A stretch of 64,000 nucleotides of DNA from Rhizobium sp. RM (GCF_013390595.1 NZ_JACAWV010000002.1:124001-188000), one strand, 5' to 3'. Positions 17,937 to 28,666 are shown, numbered from the stretch's first letter. Notes: generated by a model not told the origin, from the letters alone. Numbers and translations: made by a program.

Positions 17937-19208
17937 TCAAGGATCGTTTTTCTCCGGCGAATGTGGCTTCTCACCGTCGTCTCTGGGTCGTCCGGGGGTT
18001 GCAAGTTTCTGGAAATAGGCCGAGGTGCGCAGCAACGAGCGGAAGCGCCAGTTGCGTTCTTCCACTGGCACGCCTTCGCGCACCCGCAGCCGGTGGACCG
18101 TGTAGGCAATGAAAACGATCTGTATCGCCGCCGTATAAGCGAACAACGCCTTTGGCCCGAACGCGTCGATCAGCACCGAAGCGATCAACGGCCCCATCGT
18201 CGCGCCGACCGACCAGAAGAACAATAGTCCGGCCGACACCATGGCATGTTCTCCCTCCTTGGCATGGTCGTTGCCATGCGCGGAGCTCAGCGAATAAAGC
18301 GGCAGCGCAAAGGCGCCGAAGATGAAGACGCCGATGATGTTGCTCCACTCGTCCGTGCCGGCAAACAGCGCCAGGAACAGGCCGACGACGACCGAACCGG
18401 CCGTGGTCGCAAGGATGATGATGCGCCGGTCATAGCGGTCGGAATAGACGCCGAGGGGATATTGCAGCACCACGCCGCCGATGATCCCGGCGCTCATGAA
18501 GGTTGCAATCGAGGTCACGGAAAGTCCGATCTGTTCACCGTAGATTGGACCGATGTTGCGGAATGCCGCCATGCTGAGACCGACGGCAACGCAGCCAACC
18601 ACGGCAAGCGGTGAAATGCGCCAGACCGCAAAGAGATTGAAGGGGATCTGCTTCGGCGGTGCCGGATTGGATTTGTCGGCAAGCGAGATCGGCACCAGTG
18701 ACAGGGACAGGGCCATGGCGATCAGTGAAAACACGATCGGCCCTTCGATACCGGCCAGAGGGATCACGTATTGGGCGAGCGTCACAGAGCCAAGGTCAAC
18801 GAAACGGTAGATGGAAAGCGTGCGCGCGCGGTTCGAATTGGTGACCTGCGCATTGATCCAGCTTTCGATCGCTGCAAAAAGACAGGCGACTGCGATGCCG
18901 ATGATGAAGCGCATCAACATCCAGAACAGCGGATGAATGATCAGCGGCATGGCGATGGACGCGGCCGATGCCACCGCCGCCATCGTGGCGAAGGTCCTGA
19001 TGTGGCCGACCTTGCGCAGAAGCCGGGTCACGGAAATGCAGCCGAGGGCGAATCCCATGCTGTAGGCGGCGCTGATAAGGCCGATGGTGCTGGCGGAAAA
19101 ACCTTCCGAAAGGCCGCGCAGCGCAATGTAGGTTCCTTGAAGCCCGTTGCCTCCGATCAGAATGCCGGCGGTAATCAGCAGGGGAATAAGCGGTCTGATC
19201 TGGTTCAT
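17937..19208 (-). CDS. major facilitator superfamily transporter
   Basis: 423 residues with twelve predicted membrane helices and a central cytoplasmic loop (LVPISLADKSNPAPPKQ). The motif A-like sequence between helices 2 and 3 is GCISVTRLLRKVGHIR, and a second copy in the C-terminal half reads YPLGVYSDRYDRR. It resembles the YcaD-type MFS group, whose substrates are not known. The frame is open upstream to 19346, but ATG 19206-19208 begins at the first helix. There is no clear Shine-Dalgarno sequence, so the start is less certain. It is divergent from aspS. Confidence 0.88.
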   Translation of the reverse strand: MNQIRPLIPLLITAGILIGGNGLQGTYIALRGLSEGFSASTIGLISAAYSMGFALGCISVTRLLRKVGHIRTFATMAAVASAASIAMPLIIHPLFWMLMRFIIGIAVACLFAAIESWINAQVTNSNRARTLSIYRFVDLGSVTLAQYVIPLAGIEGPIVFSLIAMALSLSLVPISLADKSNPAPPKQIPFNLFAVWRISPLAVVGCVAVGLSMAAFRNIGPIYGEQIGLSVTSIATFMSAGIIGGVVLQYPLGVYSDRYDRRIIILATTAGSVVVGLFLALFAGTDEWSNIIGVFIFGAFALPLYSLSSAHGNDHAKEGEHAMVSAGLLFFWSVGATMGPLIASVLIDAFGPKALFAYTAAIQIVFIAYTVHRLRVREGVPVEERNWRFRSLLRTSAYFQKLATPGRPRDDGEKPHSPEKNDP

Positions 19209-19414
19209 GCGTGGGGCACCGGCAGGCGGATATGATTTGAGATCGGCAGAGATTGCAGATAGACCATACTTAACCGTGTAATACGCTGAAAGACAGCGCG
19301 ATACGCGACAATATTCCGCTTTGCCTTGACAAATCAGGCGCGTCATGCGCTTTTCCGCCCGATTTAGATACGCGATCCATCCGTGTGATCGCCGCTATGT
19401 TTCAGGATAACAAA

Positions 19415-21202
19415 ATGCATCGTTACCGCAGCCACACCTGTGCCGCTCTCCGCAAGTCGCATGTCGGCGAGACTGTTCGTCTTTCCGGCTGGGTTCATCG
19501 CGTCCGAGATCATGGCGGCGTTCTCTTCATCGACCTTCGCGATCACTATGGCATCACGCAGGTCGTGGCCGATCCCGACAGCCCTGCCTTCAAGGTTGCC
19601 GAAACCGTACGTGGCGAATGGGTCATCCGCATCGACGGCCTGGTCAAGGCGCGTTCGGAAGACACCGTCAACAAGGGCATGGCGACTGGCGAGATCGAAC
19701 TCTACGCACAGGAAATCGAAGTTCTCGGCGTTGCCAAGGAACTGCCGCTGCCGGTCTTCGGTGAGCCGGAATATCCGGAAGACGTACGCCTGAAGTACCG
19801 CTTCCTCGACCTGCGCCGCGAAACCCTGCACAAGAACATCGTCAAGCGCACGCAGATCATCTCCGCCATGCGCACCGGCATGGGCGACGCTGGTTTTGCC
19901 GAATACACCACGCCGATTCTGACCGCCTCTTCGCCGGAAGGCGCGCGCGACTTCCTCGTGCCGAGCCGTATCCACGAAGGCAAGTTCTTCGCGCTGCCGC
20001 AGGCACCGCAGCAGTACAAGCAGCTTCTGATGGTTGCCGGTTTCGACCGTTACTTCCAGATCGCACCGTGCTTCCGCGATGAAGACCCGCGTGCTGACCG
20101 TCTGCCGGGCGAGTTCTATCAGCTCGACGTCGAAATGAGCTTCGTGACCCAGGAAGATGTCTGGGAAACCATGGAGCCGATGATGACGGCCGTGTTCGAG
20201 AAGTTTGCCGAAGGCAAGCCGGTGACGAAGCAGTGGCCACGCATTCCTTACGACGAAGCGATCCGTAAATACGGTTCCGACAAGCCGGACCTGCGTAACC
20301 CGATCATCATGGAAGCTGTGACCGAACACTTCGACGGTTCTGGCTTCAAGGTTTTCGCGAACATGATCGCGTCCAACCCGAAGGTTCAGGTCTGGGCTAT
20401 TCCGGCAAAGACCGGCGGCTCCAGAGCATTCTGCGACCGCATGAACGCCTGGGCGCAGTCGCAGGGTCAGCCTGGTCTTGGCTACATCTTCTGGAAGGAA
20501 GAAGACGGCAAGATCGGCGGCTCCGGCCCGCTCGCCAAGAACATCGGCGAAGAACGCACCGAAGCGCTGCGCACGCAGCTCGGTCTCGAAGCCGGTGACG
20601 CCTGCTTCTTCGTGGCTGGCGATCCGGCCAAGTTCTACAAGTTTGCCGGCGAGGCGCGTACCCGCGCTGCCGACGAACTGAACCTGATCGACCGCGACCG
20701 TTTTGAAATGTGCTGGATCGTCGACTTCCCGTTCTTCGAATACAACGAAGACGAAAAGAAGATCGACTTTGCGCACAACCCGTTCTCCATGCCGCAGGGC
20801 GGCCTGGAAGCGCTGGAAGGTGACGACCCGCTTTCGATCAAGGCTTTCCAGTACGACGCGGTTTGCAACGGCTTCGAAATCGCTTCGGGCTCGATCCGTA
20901 ACCAGTCGCCGGAACTGATGGTCAAGGCGTTTGAAAAGGTCGGCCTCAGCCAGAACGACGTTGAAGAGCGTTTCGGCGGTCTCTATCGCGCGTTCCAGTA
21001 CGGTGCTCCTCCGCACGGCGGTTGCGCATTCGGTATCGACCGCGTTGTCATGCTGCTCGTCGGCGCCAAGAACCTGCGTGAAATCACGTTGTTCCCGATG
21101 AACCAGCAGGCACAGGATCTGCTGATGAACGCGCCGTCGCCGGCAACGCCGACGCAGCTTCGCGAACTGGCGCTGCGCGTCGTACCGTCCAAGAAGGACT
21201 AA
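19415..21202 (+). CDS. aspS: aspartyl-tRNA synthetase
   Basis: 595 residues, bacterial-type AspRS: N-terminal OB-fold anticodon-binding domain ([15 protein letters not shown]), class II catalytic core with motif 2 ([19 protein letters not shown]) and motif 3 ([16 protein letters not shown]), and the inserted GAD domain in between. ATG 19415 has AGGA seven bases upstream; two earlier in-frame starts lack one. Whether it is discriminating or also charges tRNA-Asn cannot be told from this window. Confidence 0.97.
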   Translation: MHRYRSHTCAALRKSHVGETVRLSGWVHRVRDHGGVLFIDLRDHYGITQVVADPDSPAFKVAETVRGEWVIRIDGLVKARSEDTVNKGMATGEIELYAQEIEVLGVAKELPLPVFGEPEYPEDVRLKYRFLDLRRETLHKNIVKRTQIISAMRTGMGDAGFAEYTTPILTASSPEGARDFLVPSRIHEGKFFALPQAPQQYKQLLMVAGFDRYFQIAPCFRDEDPRADRLPGEFYQLDVEMSFVTQEDVWETMEPMMTAVFEKFAEGKPVTKQWPRIPYDEAIRKYGSDKPDLRNPIIMEAVTEHFDGSGFKVFANMIASNPKVQVWAIPAKTGGSRAFCDRMNAWAQSQGQPGLGYIFWKEEDGKIGGSGPLAKNIGEERTEALRTQLGLEAGDACFFVAGDPAKFYKFAGEARTRAADELNLIDRDRFEMCWIVDFPFFEYNEDEKKIDFAHNPFSMPQGGLEALEGDDPLSIKAFQYDAVCNGFEIASGSIRNQSPELMVKAFEKVGLSQNDVEERFGGLYRAFQYGAPPHGGCAFGIDRVVMLLVGAKNLREITLFPMNQQAQDLLMNAPSPATPTQLRELALRVVPSKKD

Positions 21203-21204
21203 AA

Positions 21205-21229
21205 TTTACGGCGCGCGATGCGCCGTAAA
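21205..21229. terminator. hairpin after aspS
   Basis: Perfect 10-base stem TTTACGGCGC/GCGCCGTAAA with a 5-base loop, starting three bases after the aspS stop. It lacks a T-run on the plus strand, and may act with the hairpin that follows. Confidence 0.5.
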
Positions 21230-21242
21230 AAAGATCTTGATG

Positions 21243-21276
21243 AGGGCTGGCGGAAACGCCGGCCCTTGTTGTTTTT
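21243..21276 (+). terminator. Rho-independent terminator of aspS
   Basis: Stem AGGGCTGGCG (21243-21252) with CGCCGGCCCT (21257-21266), one wobble pair, GAAA tetraloop, then TGTTGTTTTT. Confidence 0.8.
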
Positions 21277-21473
21277 GGCTGATGCCAGAAAAGCCGCAAA
21301 TTTACCGCTGGTTGAACCAGATTTGGTGCGCAATCAGTCGAAATCCCTTTTCACAATTCCAAGGTGCATTCGAATCCAGGTGTAGGAACATCAGGGGTTC
21401 CAAGGGGCTGGCCTGCCTTCATTCGTGTGTCGCTGCATTGCTAGAAAAAATATTGAAAAGGGACGTTTTACTC

Positions 21474-22904
21474 ATGACTGAAGCGGAAAAAGATCCGTCG
21501 CCTCAGACGGGACAGCCTGCCTCCGGCCAGCTACGCGGCAATATCGCCGCCGGCCTGCGCTCGCCGGGCGCGAAATTTCTGATGATCGGGTTCATCTCGG
21601 TCGTCCTTCTCGTTCCCCTTTTGCTGGTCTGGGGATTGACAGAAGAGCGTGCCAAGCGGGCAGAAGAGGTATCATCCCGCATCGCGGCCGGTTGGGGCGG
21701 AGAGCAGGTGGTGAATGGCCCCTATCTTGCCGTGCCATTTGACGTCGAAAGCCGCCGCGAAGTGGATGGGCGCACGATCGTCGAACGCAAGACGCAGTGG
21801 GCCCTCGTCATGCCCGAGACGCTGGCCGTCTCTGCCCGCTTCAGGGTCGAGGAGCGAAAGCTCTCCATCTACAGTCTGCCGGTTTATAACAGCAACCTCA
21901 CGCTCAAAGGCCGCTTTGGCGCTGATATATTGCAGGATCTCGCTCGCTTTTCCGGTACGCCGAGGCTCGATCAGGCCATTCTGGTCATGAACATCAACGA
22001 CATCACCGGCATCCGCTCGGACGCTGGCGTCAAGATCAACGACGGCGCAGTACTCCCGTTTGACCCGGGAATGCGGGATATCACCGCACCCGTTGCCCGT
22101 GACGACTATGGTCAGTTTCTGCTGAAATCCGAAGCCGGTGTTCATCGGGCAATCGGCCAGGATCTCGTCAGCACGGGATTTGCCTTCGATATTGCATTTT
22201 CTCTGAACGGATCGCGCAGTTTTGCCGTCGCACCAGCAGGCCAGACGACCAGTTTCGCGGCCAACGCTGACTGGCCGCATCCCGGTTTCGAAGGACTGTT
22301 CCTGCCGGAACAGAAGACCGTCACCGCCTCCGGCTTTGAGGCAAACTGGACGGTACCCTATCTCGCCAGGGGCATAGACAGGATTATCGAAGGCAGACAA
22401 TTGCCGCTTTCCAACAGCCTGATGGCGATCAACCTCGTCGAACCGGTCAAGTTCTATCAGGTCGTGTCGCGCACGCTGAAATATTCGATCGGCTTCATCT
22501 CACTGGTTTTCCTCGCCGTGTTCATCATTGAACTCAGGGGCGGGCGAATGGTGCACTGGATACAATATGTGCTGACGGGGCTTGCGCTCGTGGTGTTCTA
22601 CGTCCTGTTGCTGGCGCTTGCAGAACATACCGGCTTCACCATCGCCTATGTCGCCTCGTCATTCGCAACAGCGGTGCTGATCGCGTCCTATCTCGGCAGT
22701 GCGACGGCAAGCAGGAAGAATGGCATCTCGCTGTTTGCAGCGCTCGCCGGCGCCTACGGCGTGATGTATCTGGTTCTCAACGAAGACGAATATGCCCTAC
22801 TGGCGGGTGCGATAATCTCCTTCGTGGCGATTGCCGCGACCATGTACGCGACACGGCGTGTGGATTGGTCAGCGTCGAATACGCGGTCCAACCCGACGAC
22901 ATAA
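21474..22904 (+). CDS. creD: inner membrane protein CreD
   Basis: 476 residues. One transmembrane segment near residues 37-57 (LMIGFISVVLLVPLLLVWGL), a large periplasmic domain with the family's NGPYLAVPF and YSLPVYNSNLTLKGRF motifs, and a cluster of about five membrane helices from residue 330 on. CreD proteins affect envelope integrity and colicin/phage tolerance and in enterics belong to the CreBC regulon; no creBC genes are seen here. ATG 21474 follows GAAAAGGG at an 11-base spacing; open frame upstream overlaps the aspS terminator and is discarded. Confidence 0.92.
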   Translation: MTEAEKDPSPQTGQPASGQLRGNIAAGLRSPGAKFLMIGFISVVLLVPLLLVWGLTEERAKRAEEVSSRIAAGWGGEQVVNGPYLAVPFDVESRREVDGRTIVERKTQWALVMPETLAVSARFRVEERKLSIYSLPVYNSNLTLKGRFGADILQDLARFSGTPRLDQAILVMNINDITGIRSDAGVKINDGAVLPFDPGMRDITAPVARDDYGQFLLKSEAGVHRAIGQDLVSTGFAFDIAFSLNGSRSFAVAPAGQTTSFAANADWPHPGFEGLFLPEQKTVTASGFEANWTVPYLARGIDRIIEGRQLPLSNSLMAINLVEPVKFYQVVSRTLKYSIGFISLVFLAVFIIELRGGRMVHWIQYVLTGLALVVFYVLLLALAEHTGFTIAYVASSFATAVLIASYLGSATASRKNGISLFAALAGAYGVMYLVLNEDEYALLAGAIISFVAIAATMYATRRVDWSASNTRSNPTT

Positions 22905-23027
22905 CATCATCAGCCTCCGCCCGGCATCTGACCGGGCGGATAGGGGCTGCCTGCATTGGTAGTGTTGTGGTGACTGGTTGGCTGCCCTATACCTTTGAGA
23001 TGATGTCGAGAACGGGTTGAGAATGTC

Positions 23028-23498
23028 ATGATGGAAAAGCTGTTCGAACGGGCTCGTGCAGCTTTCACCCGTGCCTTGGCGGCGGCGCTCGCCGCCGCTT
23101 TTGCGTTCTGGATCGCGCATAAATTTCTGGGGCACCCGCAGCCTGTCTTTGCCGCTGTCAGCGCTCTCATTTGCCTTGCGCCCGGCATCAGCGATCACTT
23201 GAAGCAGGCCATGGGCCTGATGATCGGTGTCACGCTCGGAATTCTGATCGGCGAACTGACGCTCCTTGTTCCGCACGACTATGGCGAAGTCCGCATGGCC
23301 GTTGCCACCTTCGCGTCCATGATGCTCGCATCCCTGTTCGGCCTGTCGGCAGTGGTGCCAATCCAGGCTGGCGCATCCGCGATGCTGGTCTTGCTGCTCG
23401 GTCCGCAGAGCGCTGGTTTCGTGCGCTTCCTTGACGTTTCCGTCGGCGCATTTATCGGCGTTGCCGTCACAATCCTGTTCTTCAGACAAAAATCCTGA
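23028..23498 (+). CDS. FUSC-family small membrane protein
   Basis: 156 residues, made of about six hydrophobic segments after a short basic N-terminus (MEKLFERARAAFTRALAAA). The PQPVFAAVSALICLAPGISDH stretch followed by glycine-rich helices is typical of the FUSC/aromatic-acid-exporter (ArAE-like) membrane domain. It has one such domain and none of the large soluble domain of full AaeB-type pumps, so it may work as an oligomer. Two adjacent ATGs (23028 and 23031) can start it. Substrate unknown. Confidence 0.8.
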   Translation: MMEKLFERARAAFTRALAAALAAAFAFWIAHKFLGHPQPVFAAVSALICLAPGISDHLKQAMGLMIGVTLGILIGELTLLVPHDYGEVRMAVATFASMMLASLFGLSAVVPIQAGASAMLVLLLGPQSAGFVRFLDVSVGAFIGVAVTILFFRQKS

Positions 23499-23511
23499 CG
23501 CTGTGGGCAAT

Positions 23512-23531
23512 ACCCCTTAAAATGCAGGGGT
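23512..23531. terminator. weak hairpin before the chemoreceptor gene
   Basis: ACCCC (23512-23516) pairs with GGGGT (23527-23531) around a 10-base loop, with TTTGTC after it. Short stem; could be a weak terminator of the FUSC-type gene. Confidence 0.3.
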
Positions 23532-23633
23532 TTGTCATAAAACCTTCATCCAGATGGCGGCTCCGGTAGAGAACTCCTTAAGCCTTGGCTGGCATTTCAT
23601 CGCTCGGCGAGAAATGTTTCATCCGGGGGTCGA

Positions 23634-25739
23634 ATGTCTTCTCTGTTTTCCGCGTTCAGAATATCGCATCGCGTGATGATGCTGGCGCTTGTAGCTTTGT
23701 GCGGCATTGCCGTCATTGCGGGTACCTTGCTGTGGCAGCGTCAGGCAGAAGTAGATCAACGCGTTGCACAAGAGGTTCTGGCGAAGCGGGATGGCGTATT
23801 GGTTGCGCTGACGGAAGACCTGCGTGAAAGCCTGCTGCACCAGAAGAATTTTCTTCTCGCCAAGGATATGAATGCCGCAGCGGAATTCGATGTCGCCATG
23901 ACGCGCGTGCAGCAGTCTCTGCAGACGCTTCAAGGCACCTCTGCGCAGCAGCTTCAGGACCAACTTGCCAATCTCGGGCAGGGCACGGCGTCCTATGCTG
24001 AACTGGTAAAGGCACTGTTCGCCAGGAATCAGGAGCTTGGGCTCAAGCCCTCCGAAGGTCTTGAAGGCGCCATGCGCAACAGCGTGCACACGATCGAGAA
24101 ACTTGTCGACAGTGTCGTCAATCCGGAAATCCGCGCCAGCATGTTGATGATGCGCAGGCACGAGAAGGATTTCATCCTGCGACGGGATGCTTCCTACACA
24201 GAAAAACACGCCGCCGAGGTGGAAACCTTCAAGGGCCTGATCAAGCAGGAATATCGTCCCGGTGCCGACCGTCAGCGCATCATGGACGCACTGGAAATTT
24301 ACACGGCATCCTTCCGTTTTTACGCTCAGGCCACGCTTGATGAGCAGAAGGCGCGGGAGACTGCGACGAACGCCTACAATGCATTGCAGCCGGTCGTGGC
24401 GACGATTGCCTCTGCCTATCAGGATGAGCGGACAGCCAATGCCATCGAAAACCGGCGCGCGGCGGAAACGACTGTTTCGATCGTGATCGGTTTTATTGCT
24501 CTTACCGTCCTCAGCCTGTTTGCCGGGGTTTATTTTATCGGCCGGTCGATCACCCGTCCGGTTAACGCGATCACACGTGGCATGCGCCGCCTAGCCGATG
24601 GCGAAACCGGCTTTGCCGTACCGGGACTCGCCCGCAGGGATGAGTTCGGCGCCATGGCTGGCGCGCTGGAAGTGTTCCGCCAGTCGGCCATCGCCAAGGC
24701 TGAACTCGAGGCCGAGGCGTTGGCCGCACGCGAACAGGCTGAACAGGAGCGGCTTCACATTCAGCGAAGTGCTGAAGCGGAGGCGCAGGCCCGGTTGATG
24801 CAGGCAACGACAGGCCTCGCATCCGCGCTGCAACGCCTTGCCGCCGGTGACCTGTCCTTCGAACTGAACGAACCCTTCGCACCGGATTTCGAAGCGCTCC
24901 GCCACGATCTCAACCAGACCCTGCAGCAACTTGATGCCGTCATGTCGGGCGTCGTGCAGTCAAGCATGGTGATTGACGGCGGCAGCCAGGAAATCAGCCA
25001 CAGCGCGGAAGACCTGGCACGTCGTACGGAGCAGCAGGCAGCATCGCTCGAGCAGACCGCCGCAGCACTGGATGAATTGACCGCCAACATCCGCATTTCC
25101 GCCGACCGTGCGATGGAGGCGCGTTCGATTGCGATATCGGCCGATCAGGATGCGAACCGGACCGTCTCGCTTGTCAACGACACCATCGGCGCCATGGAGA
25201 AGATCGAGCAGTCTTCCGGCAAGATCGGCAATATCATCGGCGTGATCGACGAAATCGCCTTCCAGACCAATCTTCTGGCGCTGAATGCCGGTGTCGAGGC
25301 AGCCCGCGCCGGTGAGGCTGGGCGTGGCTTTGCCGTCGTCGCCCAGGAAGTTCGCGAACTTGCGCAGCGCTCGGCGCGCGCAGCCGGAGAAATCAAGGCG
25401 CTGATCCAGACCTCCGCCGGCGAAGTGGCGGAAGGCGCCCGTTACGTGCGTGAAACCGGCGCGGCCCTGTCGCGTATCGGCGGCTCGGTGAAGTCGATCA
25501 ATGACCACATCGAGGCAATCGCTGCCGCAACCAAAGAGCAGTCGCTGGGGCTCGGTGAGATCAACACCGCCGTCAATCATCTTGATCAGGGCACGCAGCA
25601 GAACGCTGCTATGGTTGAGGAGAACAATGCCGCCAGTGCCGTTCTGGCAAACGAGACGGCGCGGCTCAAGGAGCTGGTATCGCTGTTCCAGCTCAGCGGC
25701 GCGCAGGCGTCCGACGACAGGATGCGGCACGCCGCCTGA
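23634..25739 (+). CDS. methyl-accepting chemotaxis protein
   Basis: 701 residues. Transmembrane segment 1 lies at about residues 13-33 and segment 2 near 283-303 (IVIGFIALTVLSLFAGVYF), enclosing a ~250-residue helical periplasmic sensor with no obvious Cache or PAS signature, probably a four-helix or HBM-like bundle. A HAMP domain follows (RSITRPVNAITRGM), then a second HAMP-like segment (ALQRLAAGDLSFELNEPF), then the MA signalling domain with the conserved hairpin tip IDEIAFQTNLLALNAGVEAA. The C-terminus ends in DRMRHAA without the CheR/CheB-binding pentapeptide. Ligand unknown. A strong terminator follows. Confidence 0.95.
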   Translation: MSSLFSAFRISHRVMMLALVALCGIAVIAGTLLWQRQAEVDQRVAQEVLAKRDGVLVALTEDLRESLLHQKNFLLAKDMNAAAEFDVAMTRVQQSLQTLQGTSAQQLQDQLANLGQGTASYAELVKALFARNQELGLKPSEGLEGAMRNSVHTIEKLVDSVVNPEIRASMLMMRRHEKDFILRRDASYTEKHAAEVETFKGLIKQEYRPGADRQRIMDALEIYTASFRFYAQATLDEQKARETATNAYNALQPVVATIASAYQDERTANAIENRRAAETTVSIVIGFIALTVLSLFAGVYFIGRSITRPVNAITRGMRRLADGETGFAVPGLARRDEFGAMAGALEVFRQSAIAKAELEAEALAAREQAEQERLHIQRSAEAEAQARLMQATTGLASALQRLAAGDLSFELNEPFAPDFEALRHDLNQTLQQLDAVMSGVVQSSMVIDGGSQEISHSAEDLARRTEQQAASLEQTAAALDELTANIRISADRAMEARSIAISADQDANRTVSLVNDTIGAMEKIEQSSGKIGNIIGVIDEIAFQTNLLALNAGVEAARAGEAGRGFAVVAQEVRELAQRSARAAGEIKALIQTSAGEVAEGARYVRETGAALSRIGGSVKSINDHIEAIAAATKEQSLGLGEINTAVNHLDQGTQQNAAMVEENNAASAVLANETARLKELVSLFQLSGAQASDDRMRHAA

Positions 25740-25757
25740 TCGAGCCGGACCAAAAAC

Positions 25758-25793
25758 AAAAAAGCGGGCGCAAAACTTGTCGCCCGCTTTTTT
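25758..25793 (+). terminator. Rho-independent terminator of the chemoreceptor gene
   Basis: GCGGGCG (25764-25770) with CGCCCGC (25781-25787), flanked by A-tract and TTTTTT (25788-25793), so it can act in both directions. Confidence 0.85.
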
Positions 25794-25946
25794 GACGTTT
25801 ATAGCTTGGTTACTCACCACGGACCCGGTGAAATTCCGGGTGGCTCTTCTGGCCGCCGATCCGCCAGACAACGCAAAGCACCGACGACATTTTTCGATCT
25901 ACCGGACATGGCTCCGGCCGGTGCATGTTTCTTTGCGAAAAATCAT

Positions 25947-27428
25947 ATGAACACGTTTCAAGCCTACAAACGCGAATGGTTTCACAACATTCGTGGCGAC
26001 ATTCTTTCCGGTATTGTCGTCGCGCTAGCCCTTATTCCTGAGGCAATCGGATTTTCCGTCATTGCCGGCGTCGATCCGAAGGTCGGTCTTTTCGCCTCCT
26101 TCGCCATTGCCTGCGTGTCCGCCTTCACCGGCGGCCGCCCTGGCATGATTTCAGCGGCAACTGCAGCCACCGCCGTGCTGATGGTAACTTTGGTCAAGGA
26201 ACACGGGCTGCAATATCTCTTTGCTGCAACGATCCTGATGGGCGTACTGCAGATCGCCGCCGGTTTTGCCAAGCTTGGCAGGGTCATGCGGTTCGTATCC
26301 CGTTCGGTCATGACCGGCTTCGTCAACGCACTGGCGATCCTGATTTTCATGGCACAATTGCCGGAACTGATCGGCGTTCCAGTCCAGACCTATGTGATGA
26401 TCGCGGCCGGTCTGGCGATCATCTATCTGTTTCCGATGGTCACCAGGGTCATTCCGTCGCCGCTCGTCGCCATCGTCGTTCTGACATGCGTTGCAGTATT
26501 TTCCGGGATGGATATCCGCACTGTCGGCGATCTCGGAGAGTTGCCTTCGGCCTTGCCGGTCTTCGCCTTGCCACAGGTGCCGCTCACCTGGGAAACGCTG
26601 CAGATCATCTTCCCTTATTCCTTCGCTCTCGCTGCGGTGGGTCTTCTCGAATCCCTGCTGACGGCACAGATCGTCGACGACATGACCGATACCGGCTCCA
26701 ACAAGAGCCAGGAATGCATCGGGCAGGGGGCAGGAAATATCGCCTCCGCCCTGATCGGCGGCATGGGCGGCTGCGCCATGATTGGCCAGTCGGTCATCAA
26801 TGTCAGTTCCGGCGGCCGTGGACGCCTTTCCACCTTCGTGGCTGGCGCGTTTCTTCTCTTCCTGATCCTGGTGCTCGACGATCTCGTCCGTATCATCCCG
26901 ATGGCGGCGCTCGTTGCGGTCATGATCATGGTCTCCATCGGCACCTTCTCCTGGCGTTCGATCCTTGATCTGCGCCGCAATCCGCCATCGTCCAGCATCG
27001 TCATGCTGGTGACGGTTGGCACGGTGCTGGCCACCCACGATCTGGCCAAGGGCGTGCTTGCGGGTGTGCTGCTCTCGGGCGTGTTCTTCGCCGGCAAGGT
27101 CGCCAAGCTGTTCCACGTCCGCTCCGAGCTTATCGATGACGGGCAGGGGCGCGTTTACCGCGTCGATGGCCAGATCTTCTTTGCGTCGACGGAAAGCTTC
27201 ATCGCCGCCTTCGATTTTGGCGAGGAGGTCAAGACGGTGACGATCGATGTCTCAGAGGCGCACCTCTGGGACATATCGGCGGTAGGTGCGCTTGACAAGG
27301 TCGTGTTGAAGTTCCGCAAGAACGGCAAGACGGTGGAGGTTGTCGGGCTTAATGCGGCAAGCGCGCACATGATCGATCGGTTCGCGGTGCACGACAAGGC
27401 GGACGGCGCGGCACTTTCGCCCCATTGA
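25947..27428 (+). CDS. SulP-family inorganic anion transporter with STAS domain
   Basis: 493 residues. The N-terminal ~390 residues hold the multi-helix SLC26/SulP transport core, with the entry motif [20 protein letters not shown] and a [14 protein letters not shown] loop ([13 protein letters not shown]). The last ~100 residues are a STAS domain ([38 protein letters not shown]). The short STAS linker and overall size match the compact bacterial SulP group that carries sulfate, bicarbonate or dicarboxylates; which one is not visible. ATG 25947 begins just before the amphipathic entry helix; the ribosome site is weak. Open frame upstream to 25806 runs through the previous terminator region and is discarded. 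Confidence 0.9.
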   Translation: MNTFQAYKREWFHNIRGDILSGIVVALALIPEAIGFSVIAGVDPKVGLFASFAIACVSAFTGGRPGMISAATAATAVLMVTLVKEHGLQYLFAATILMGVLQIAAGFAKLGRVMRFVSRSVMTGFVNALAILIFMAQLPELIGVPVQTYVMIAAGLAIIYLFPMVTRVIPSPLVAIVVLTCVAVFSGMDIRTVGDLGELPSALPVFALPQVPLTWETLQIIFPYSFALAAVGLLESLLTAQIVDDMTDTGSNKSQECIGQGAGNIASALIGGMGGCAMIGQSVINVSSGGRGRLSTFVAGAFLLFLILVLDDLVRIIPMAALVAVMIMVSIGTFSWRSILDLRRNPPSSSIVMLVTVGTVLATHDLAKGVLAGVLLSGVFFAGKVAKLFHVRSELIDDGQGRVYRVDGQIFFASTESFIAAFDFGEEVKTVTIDVSEAHLWDISAVGALDKVVLKFRKNGKTVEVVGLNAASAHMIDRFAVHDKADGAALSPH

Positions 27429-27440
27429 ACAACGCAATAA

Positions 27441-27466
27441 AAAAGCCCCGGGAAACCGGGGCTTTT
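27441..27466. terminator. bidirectional terminator between convergent genes
   Basis: AAGCCCCGG/CCGGGGCTT stem around a 4-base loop (GAAA), with A and T tracts on the two sides. Serves the SulP gene on the plus strand and the exported protein on the minus strand. Confidence 0.85.
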
Positions 27467-27475
27467 CTGTCTGTC

Positions 27476-28666
27476 TTATTCGTTTGCCGTGACCGTTACA
27501 CCCAACATCTTCGGGAGCGTGTTCGGTGCGCCCATCGCCGCACCCATGAGCATCGGGAACGGAACCGGGCTTTCCGGCTCTGCCGTGATGGTCAGGTTCT
27601 TCGGGTCGTCGACATAGGTGTTGATTGCCGTCGAGACCATGTTCTGCAGTTCCGGCACGTTGAGCGAAGCCAGCATCAGCGGTGCCATGCCCTTGATCGT
27701 CTGGGCAAGCTGGTCGCCCGTCATCCCCTGCTGGGTTGCTGCATAATCGATGGCGCGCTTGGTGATGCTGGCGTCCTCAAAGCTGACTTCCGCATTGATG
27801 AAGGAAAGCTGCTGCATCAGGCCGAGCATGGCAAGGCTGGCGGCCTGCTGGGCCTGTTCCTTGTTCGGGTTCTCGGTCTGTGCCTTCACCGCTTCCTGCA
27901 TCGACTTGATGAAGGGGAGCGTATAGCCCGAGAAACCGAACGATATGTTCAGGCGTCCAACGTTGTCGAGGTCGAGTGCATATTCCTCAACATCGATCGT
28001 GCCGGAAGAAACTTCCCAGCTTCCACTCATGGTCATCGCACCAGAGATGGACTGGAGATTGAGCTTCTCGACAGCATCCTTGGTGCTGGGATCTTCGATG
28101 CCGCTGAGGTCGGCCTTGAAGCCGGTGGCGTCGAAATCGAAGCTCATCGTGTTCTTGTCATCACTCAGAGACATCGTGGCGGTGCTTTCCTTCAGCGCGA
28201 AAGCTTCCTTGCCGCCAAGGGTCACCGAAACCGGGCCGCTGTGGGCCTCGTCGTAGAACATCAGTGCCTCGATCGTGCCGGTCGTCGCATCGGCCGGAAT
28301 GGTCAGGCCCGACATGTAGATGTCACTTGCCTTGATCGACACGTTGTCCTGATTGTAGTCGACATTGCCGAAGCGTGCGGTTTCGATCTTGTAGCCGCCG
28401 TTGTTTTCTTCCACGCCTTCCAGGGTGATCGTGCCAACCGGGATCTTGCGCGAAGGATCGCTCGCTGCCGCAAAGGTCACGTCACCCAGCGTCACGGTAG
28501 AACCGTTGACGACGGTGGACTGTGCGCTGATTTCGCCGCCCTGTGCGCTGTAGGCGGCATTGATCTTCTTCAGAACATCGGCGCCATCAAGCGCAAAAGC
28601 TGGCGCGGAGAGCGCGAGAACGGCCGCGCTCGTGAAAAGAACTTGCCGGGTGAATTTCAGTTTCAT
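27476..28666 (-). CDS. exported protein of unknown function
   Basis: 396 residues starting with a Sec signal peptide (basic start, hydrophobic core to about residue 24, cleavage after APAFA). The mature part is predicted mainly beta-stranded, low in cysteine and rich in Thr/Ser/Asp, with repeated units of the type TVTLGDVTFAAAS and DNVSIKASDIYMSGLTIPAD. The look is of an AsmA/YdgA-like or lipid-transfer beta-sandwich protein, but I cannot name a family. A helical part (SMQEAVKAQTENPNKEQAQQAA) sits at about 270-300. Divergent from parC. Confidence 0.8.
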   Translation of the reverse strand: MKLKFTRQVLFTSAAVLALSAPAFALDGADVLKKINAAYSAQGGEISAQSTVVNGSTVTLGDVTFAAASDPSRKIPVGTITLEGVEENNGGYKIETARFGNVDYNQDNVSIKASDIYMSGLTIPADATTGTIEALMFYDEAHSGPVSVTLGGKEAFALKESTATMSLSDDKNTMSFDFDATGFKADLSGIEDPSTKDAVEKLNLQSISGAMTMSGSWEVSSGTIDVEEYALDLDNVGRLNISFGFSGYTLPFIKSMQEAVKAQTENPNKEQAQQAASLAMLGLMQQLSFINAEVSFEDASITKRAIDYAATQQGMTGDQLAQTIKGMAPLMLASLNVPELQNMVSTAINTYVDDPKNLTITAEPESPVPFPMLMGAAMGAPNTLPKMLGVTVTANE

